Assembly (NCBI RefSeq): GCF_009727055.1
Contig: NC_052359.1
Span: 16,400,688-16,464,687 of the forward strand
Direction: 5' to 3'
Length of the DNA: 64,000 nt
DNA from: Benincasa hispida
Lineage: Eukaryota; Streptophyta; Magnoliopsida; Cucurbitales; Cucurbitaceae
Shown piece after piece: positions 58,672-64,000 of this stretch. Each line of letters begins with the position of its first letter. The stretch's first letter is position 1. The position numbers and the translations under genes were made by a program. The notes beneath the pieces are model-generated. The model was not told where the DNA came from and ran no database searches. It was given only the letters and a program-made list of their open reading frames with translations.

Positions 58672-59098
58672 TGTTAGATTTTATGTCCTAAAACTCATGA
58701 TTTGTAGTTAATAAACTTATTATGTTAATCAATAAAAATATTGAAGTTTGATTCAATAAAGTTGTTATTGAATATATGAATTGCTCATTTCGCTTTAGAA
58801 ATAATCGAAATCCAATAAACTAAGATCCACGGTCATTACATGAGTGCTTGAACTTTATGTGGAGACGTAAGAGTGGATCAATTTTGAGTATATAGCCAAA
58901 ATGGTCTATAGTATACGGATAAGGCTGGGTAACTTATTCTGGGGACACTATCGGATGCGGTCCACTTTGTAGATGTTACAAATGTTGTAAGGTGCTACAA
59001 ATGACGTGATCTTGATTTGTTCATGTGGAGGCATGCGAGTGGGGGCATCCTATGCAAATAGATCAGACCAAGAAATAAGTCACTTTATCCAACTATGT
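58672..59098 (+). repeat. Sense copia LTR-D, 5' part
   Basis: TGTTAGATTTTATGTCC start, then the family D order ('ggtctatagtatacgg', 'gcatgcgagtgggggcatcc') to 'gtcactttatcc'. It is joined directly to copia leader text, so the LTR 3' half and PBS have been deleted. Confidence 0.8.
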
Positions 59099-59567
59099 TG
59101 CGCCTGCTGTTCGACTTTATGGAATCTACGCTAGTCGTTTTATGCCAACTATCCCCCTGGAGGGTTATAACATATAATTTGGAACAACTCAATCTCCAGG
59201 AATGGATAGGATTTCTAAGGTCGATTCCCAACCTTTACTCTCCAATTCAATAACATTGTTGGGGCTGCTAACCTCTGAGATCTGAAAATGAAGGGTTACA
59301 CTTACAGAATTACTAAGTGTTGGTAAGTTCTTGATCGAAAACGTTAACTAAATCACTATAGGAATAAGAGTTAGTCTAGAAATAGTATTTAGTTAAGAAT
59401 GTCTTACTTTAGTGAAAGAGTATTTGACTACCCCTCGGTAGCACTTATTCTGACTCACTATAGTATTGTTGCAAATAAAATAATGAAATTCGAGTATGTT
59501 ATTACTTTGCTAAAATATTATTGGGGTTAAAAGCGATTCACTAATAGAATTTGTTTATATTTTTAGA
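59099..59567 (+). other. Copia-5 leader fragment
   Basis: Matches the second half of the copia-P leader ('ctggagggttataacata', 'aataaaataatgaaattcg'), leading straight into gag. No ORF. Confidence 0.7.
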
Positions 59568-60319
59568 ATGACTAGCTCATTAGTTCAATTATTGGCTTCT
59601 GATAAACTTACTAGGGACAATTATGCAACATGGAAATCAAATTTAAATACAATACTGTTGATAGATGATCTAAGGTTTGTTTTAACAGAGGAGTGTCCTC
59701 CCATCCTTGGGTCAAACACAAAGTGAACTGTTTGGGAAGTATATGAAAAATAGATAAAGGTGAACGAAAAAGCTCGAGCCTACTTTCTTGCCAACATATC
59801 TGTTGTTTTGGCGAAGAAACGTGATAGCATGCATACCGCAAAAGAGATTATGGAATCTCTATGGGGGATTTTTGAACAGCTATCATTCTCCTTGAGACAT
59901 GATGCTATCAAGTACGTTTACAACTGCCATATGAAAGAAGGGGCCTCTATTAGAGAACATGTCTTAGACATGACGGTCCATTTCAATGTGGTAAAAATAA
60001 ACGGAGCTATCATACACGAGAACAATCAAGTTGGTTTTATTCTAGAATCTCTTCCAAAGAGCTTCTTGCAGTTCCGCACCAATGCATTGATGAAAAAATA
60101 GAATATAATCTGACCACTGTTCTCAATGAGCTTTAGGCTATTCCATCCATTTTAAGAAATAAGGGATAGGAAGCAGAGATAAATGTTGCCACTGCTGATA
60201 AAAGAGGATTGTCCTCTAAAATAAAGTCTAACTTTGCTTCTTCATCCAAGAACGAAGTGTTTAGATGAAGAGGAGTAAGAGGAAGAAAAAGGCTTCTACT
60301 AGCCACAAAGGTAAGGCTA
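59568..60319 (+). pseudogene. gag: Copia-5 gag, truncated
   Basis: ATG 59568 reads MTSSLVQLLASDKLTRDNYATWKSN, LLIDDLRFVLTEECPP, with stops at about 59724 and 59754. 59760-60101 is open (NEKARAYFLANISVVLAKK, TAKEIMESLWGIFEQLS, HMKEGASIREHVLDMTVHFN, LESLPKSFLQFRTNALM). A one-base change then shifts the frame; the lysine-rich tail (SKRKKKASTSHKGKA) is cut at 60319 by an LTR-C. The closest relative here is copia-3 gag. Confidence 0.88.
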
Positions 60320-62054
60320 TGTTGGGATTGGTGTCCTAATTCTCCCAGAGTCTCGTTGTGTATAATATATACACATTGCTATGAATAAAATAAGAGTTAT
60401 TTTATCTGGCATTTATTCATATCCAATAAACAAAGCTCCATGGATATTGTATGTAAACTTAAGCATGTATATGAGATATACAAGTGGATCATGCCTTAAG
60501 TGATAACCTAAATCGGTCTGTAGTATAAGGATTAAGGAGGGATTCCTGATCCTAGTGACACTACGAATACGACCCACTTTGTAAAGGTTTGCAAGTGTTG
60601 CGAACTACAACATATGGTAGATCCTGATCATTCATGTGGAGACATGCGAGCGGGGGTGTCCTATACAAAAAGTTTGTATAAGACCGAACCACGAGATGAT
60701 TCGTCTCTATATATAATGCCGTTGAAACTGGAGACTTACATCTCACCTAAACGACCATAGGTGACATCACCTAAATCCTAAGTGTTTCGAGAACTTCTGC
60801 CTTTGAGGGCAGTCCTTTGATTAGTATAGGTGAGAGTGGCCAGATTGCCAACTCAACATGCCTACCTTTTTTAGACTTTTCTGATTTGGGAGCTCGAAAC
60901 TCAGTTATATAAGATGGAATTCACTCCTTCATTGAAGCAGGGGTAAGTAGATAGATTGCTTTCTTAAGGGCTGATTTCGGGGCTTAAACACAATGGCCAC
61001 AACTTCTCTTTGGAAGAGAGGACTCGGTCATAGTAGGACTATGACTTATGTTCATTAGAGGGATCAGTGGTACTTAAGGAGTGAGATGTAACTACAGGGG
61101 CATAACGATTATTGGCCCAGCTGTACTTACGAGCGATCTGTTAAGGGTTATCGTACTATTGATTGGTTGATATGGACACATAATATATATCTGTAGTAAG
61201 AAGAGTTCCGTTGTCGGTCTTTAGTGGAATGTCTGGCAATAAACGGATTGTAGATCTCGTGACTAAAGAGTTTAGTCAGTTATTCACATATCGTTGGAGC
61301 TTCAAGCTACAGGTCCATAAGGTCCCTTTAGTAGCTCAATGGATTCAAGTTGAGGATCAATTCTTGGTGTTAATTTGAAATGTTCAAATTGACAAGAGGT
61401 AATTCGATTATATATGCTATGATCGATATGGTGAATGAGATACATCAAGTGGAGGATTAATGTAAATGAGATTTACATTAGGTACCACGAAATAGGAAAA
61501 GAGATATGGTTTAAATGTTTCATGAGATGAAATATTAAAACTATAGGTTATAAATATAGTATGGTAAGTTGGTTATCATATATATTTAAAATAATGTTAA
61601 TTATTCAATAATTATCTCTTTTTCTCTAATAACCAATTGAGTGGGAGATTATTGGTGGTTTCATGTTAGCCGTGAGATAAAAGAAAAAATGTTTTCCTAA
61701 ATTTAGAAGTCGAAAGCGATTCCATTCTAAAAAATTTCTCACGGTGGCTGTCAAGTAAATACGATTTACTAAACGACAACTGAAGAGAGACTAGACCATC
61801 GTGGACTATTTTTATACAATAGTCATTCAGCTGGATGATTGGCTAAATGATCGTGCAGCATCTACTAAATGATCGCATAGCATTTGTTAAACGATTGGGC
61901 ATCGTCTATACAATAGACTTTAACATCTCCCACTTGCTCAATCGTTTACACGATTGTTTTCTCTCCGGTCTCTTCCTTTAACCAAGTCCACACAGAGCCC
62001 ACACTTATGGATTCTCACACCGAGAATACCAAGGTAGCAATTGTGGTGGTGTCA
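60320..62054 (+). repeat. Sense copia LTR-C, almost complete
   Basis: TGTTGGGATTGGTGTCC at 60320; the inverse of 22720-24458. It ends at 'ggtggtgtcat', where the other copy continues, and is replaced there by a different LTR start at 62055. The insertion in gag left 'ggcta' on the left; no matching right-hand copy was found. Confidence 0.8.
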
Positions 62055-62434
62055 TGTGAAACTCGAATTTTCATTTTTCCTACTTAAGCATGTGTTAAAA
62101 GGAATTAACTAAGTGAAAGTTAAATCTAATATTAAAGGGAAGGAAATTTCTAAGTGTTTAGTAGATTTTCCTTGAGTAATTTAAGTTGAGCATTAATTGG
62201 TGAAATTGTAGTGAAATTTGCCTAAGTGTAAAGTCAAAAATGAACCATGCGTTAAGAGACATTAACGCATAAGATGAGAAGAAAGGCAACCTGCGTTCGT
62301 AGAGATGAACGCATGATTGGCCGAAGTGTTGGCAAAAGGCATTTCCAAGATTTGCTCATGCGTTGAACAAGAGTAGAGAAAGCGAAATGTTGTGTGCAAG
62401 GCACTGGGTAGACAATTGTCTAGTAGATGAGCAG

Positions 62435-62575
62435 TGCGACACGATGAGGTGGGCGATCATGTAATAATTGCATGGAGGTAAACAATGCTCGCAGTAGCTA
62501 AGAGNTGCGACACGATGAGGTGGGCGATCATGTAATAATTGCATGGAGGTAAACAATGCTCGCAGTAGCTAAGAG
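62435..62575. repeat. Exact 70-bp duplication around an unknown base
   Basis: 62435-62504 and 62506-62575 are identical, separated by one N at 62505. Probably an assembly join of overlapping ends rather than biology. Confidence 0.9.
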
Positions 62576-62790
62576 CGAGATTAACGAAATCACTGAGAAA
62601 GAGATCGTTGAGAGCAAGATCAGCGAGATCGTTGAGAGCGAGATCAGCGAGAGCGAGATTGGAGAAGAGCGAGAGCATGGGAGAGAGCGAGAGTGGAGAG
62701 AGCGAGAGTTTGAGCGAGAAAGTGGGAAAGAGCGAAAGCCACGAGAGCAAAACCAGCGAGAAAGTTGGAGAGATCGAGAGCCACGAGAGC
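62570..62790 (+). repeat. Purine-rich GAGCGA/GAGATC degenerate repeat
   Basis: About 220 bp almost free of pyrimidine runs, made of GAGCGAGA, GAGATCGTTGAG and 'ccacgagagcaaaaccagcgag' blocks. The last block is repeated at about 62740 and 62781. Confidence 0.75.
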
Positions 62791-63083
62791 AAAACCAGTA
62801 TGATTGGGACAGATGGACGCATTTGAAGAGAATTGGATGCGTTCATTAGTAATTTGGATAAATAAATCAGAAATTAAGTAGATGAAGTGGAAAAAGGAGA
62901 TTACATGCAAGAAGATTTTTATCAACTTAAGTAGGTGGTGTACGGTTGAGATTACATGCAAATTAAGATAATTTTGGTTGGCAAACCCAGAATTCAAAGC
63001 TCGGCTAGCATGAGTTAGCGTGGGCAGCCTAAGGAAGAGCCATTTGTATGGTGAGTTGTTGTGAGCAAAGAGGTTGGGAATGG

Positions 63084-63093
63084 CTATAAATAA
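63084..63093 (+). promoter_or_regulatory. TATA box of the Ty3-type LTR
   Basis: TATAAATAAG about 1030 bp into the LTR; likely core promoter. Confidence 0.55.
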
Positions 63094-63482
63094 GAGGCCT
63101 CGACATGAAGGTTAAACTCATTCCAAACAATTTCAATAGTAAAACTCCTAAGTAGAGAGTGAGCATTTAGTGGGAAAGTTGCCATTAGTGGTGGAGGCAA
63201 GGAATTCGAAGGAGGTGCTGCATAGATTCATATTCTGTTTGAGTAGGGAAGATATTTACAAGTAAATTGTGTTAGGAGGATTTGCTGACGGTGAGTGGTT
63301 ACTATGTGTTGTTTTGATTTATGCATGTATATGTATATATGAGCCTTGTATGTAGAGGGTAATGTCAAATGTGCATGAGTAGGGATGCATGATTTATGTT
63401 GTGATTGTCGTGATATTGCATGTTATATTGTGATGGAAACTAGAATTATACCCAGGATATGGTTAGTATGTTTGAAAAGGGT

Positions 63483-63622
63483 ACTTGGTGGGAAAATATG
63501 GTCGGCTTCGATCGGCGGGAAACGATAGTCGGTGACGACCAGCGGGAAAATATGGCCAAGTTACCTAAGCATAACTAGCGGGAAAGAAATGGTCGATGTG
63601 CACATTGGCAGGAAAATGGGGT
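63483..63622 (+). repeat. Degenerate tandem units with GGGAAA core
   Basis: Five units, 25-37 bp apart, each with (C/T)GGCGGGAAA-like core followed by ATGGTCG-like text (63488, 63515, 63542, 63578, 63607). They lie downstream of the TATA box, so in the transcribed part of the LTR. Confidence 0.7.
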
Positions 63623-64000
63623 ATAAGGAAAGTTTCCATAAAGTTGTTGTTGTGTTGTTAGGTTGACAGTAGTTGACCATTAACAGGAAATGATTCAGCG
63701 GCTTGGCTGAGGAAATGACTTTGAAATGGTATTAATGTGTTGTTGATTGCATGCTGTTTTCCCCAAAACTTTATTTTTGATAAGCCAAGGTATCGTTTAT
63801 AAAAATATACCACTCACTGGGCTTAGTAGCTCACACTCTTCAAAATGTCTTCTTATATCCCCCCCAGGTAGCGGAAAGGTGAGGAGTTCTAGAATACTGC
63901 TATGGTCAAGGCCTGCCACATGCCACAGTTACACTTCCGGGGAGTTTTACAGTTGTTGTTGTAACTTTGTTGTTAAGTCTTTCAGTTGTATAAACGTTAC

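Larger units (their letters stand above)
62055..64000 (+). repeat. Ty3-type LTR (cut by window end)
   Basis: Starts TGTGAAACTCGAATTTTC exactly where LTR-C text stops. A TATA box at 63084 is followed by a run of GGGAAA units (63483-63622) and the 'ccactcactgggcttagtagctcac' and 'ccccccaggtagcgg' text near 63810-63875. That text resembles the LTR tails of plant chromoviruses (Tekay/Del type), judged from memory. No coding region is visible; the Arg/Glu-rich ORFs at 62556-62849 are a repeat. The element type is uncertain. Confidence 0.5.

Noticed and set aside
62556..62849. Overlapping Arg/Glu/Ser-rich ORFs on both strands
   Set aside because: They arise from a GA-rich repeat, cross or adjoin an assembly gap with a duplicated flank, and lack any conserved motif.

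Overview
The window is plant nuclear DNA made almost entirely of LTR retrotransposons. It is AT-rich. The coding remnants are Ty3/gypsy elements of the Athila type and Ty1/copia elements close to the Tork/TNT1 group. Primer-binding sites match plant usage: a tRNA-Asp-type site (TGGCGTCGTTG...) for Athila and an initiator-Met-type site (TGGTATCAGAGC) for copia. I found no host gene, tRNA, rRNA or CRISPR array. A dicot, possibly a cucurbit, is a guess from overall flavour only. Every coding region carries stops or frameshifts, so nothing here looks autonomous.

Layout. 1-3735: fragments of copia LTRs and a copia RNase H tail, with a solo Athila-like LTR (1634-3225) inside a copia LTR. 3736-9843: 3' ends of two antisense Athila elements, one with the tail of an env-like ORF. 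9844-19953: sense Athila A, with a truncated 5' LTR, tRNA-Asp-type PBS, gag, protease, RT-RNase H, integrase and 3' LTR; its gag is split by a solo LTR (10777-12447). 19968-20685: a copia LTR fragment.

20686-52568: one antisense copia element (here copia-4) stretched to about 32 kb by nesting. Its 3' LTR holds a solo LTR (21084-24908), which itself holds another (22541-24458), and a further hairpin-headed LTR (24934-26639). Its protease-integrase spacer is split by a sense full-length copia element (copia-P, 30070-41989, 5-bp duplication CTTTT), whose own 5' LTR holds a solo LTR (30351-32372). A truncated antisense copia (copia-3, 43783-49432) and an inverted pair of LTR pieces (42764-43782) separate copia-4's gag from its leader. 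The 5' LTR of copia-4 is 50714-52568. 52753-58671: sense Athila B, gag split by a solo LTR (54452-56287) and pol cut by a copia LTR. 58672-60319: truncated sense copia leader and gag, cut by a copia LTR (60320-62054). 62055-64000: a different Ty3-type LTR with internal repeats.

At least six insertions can be dated relative to their hosts because both insertion edges and 5-bp target duplications are readable. The most interesting non-coding signals are a covarying hairpin at the first bases of the Athila LTRs, duplicated polypurine tracts flanking a twin 49-nt motif in the Athila 3' region, and a twin-unit repeat in the long copia leaders.
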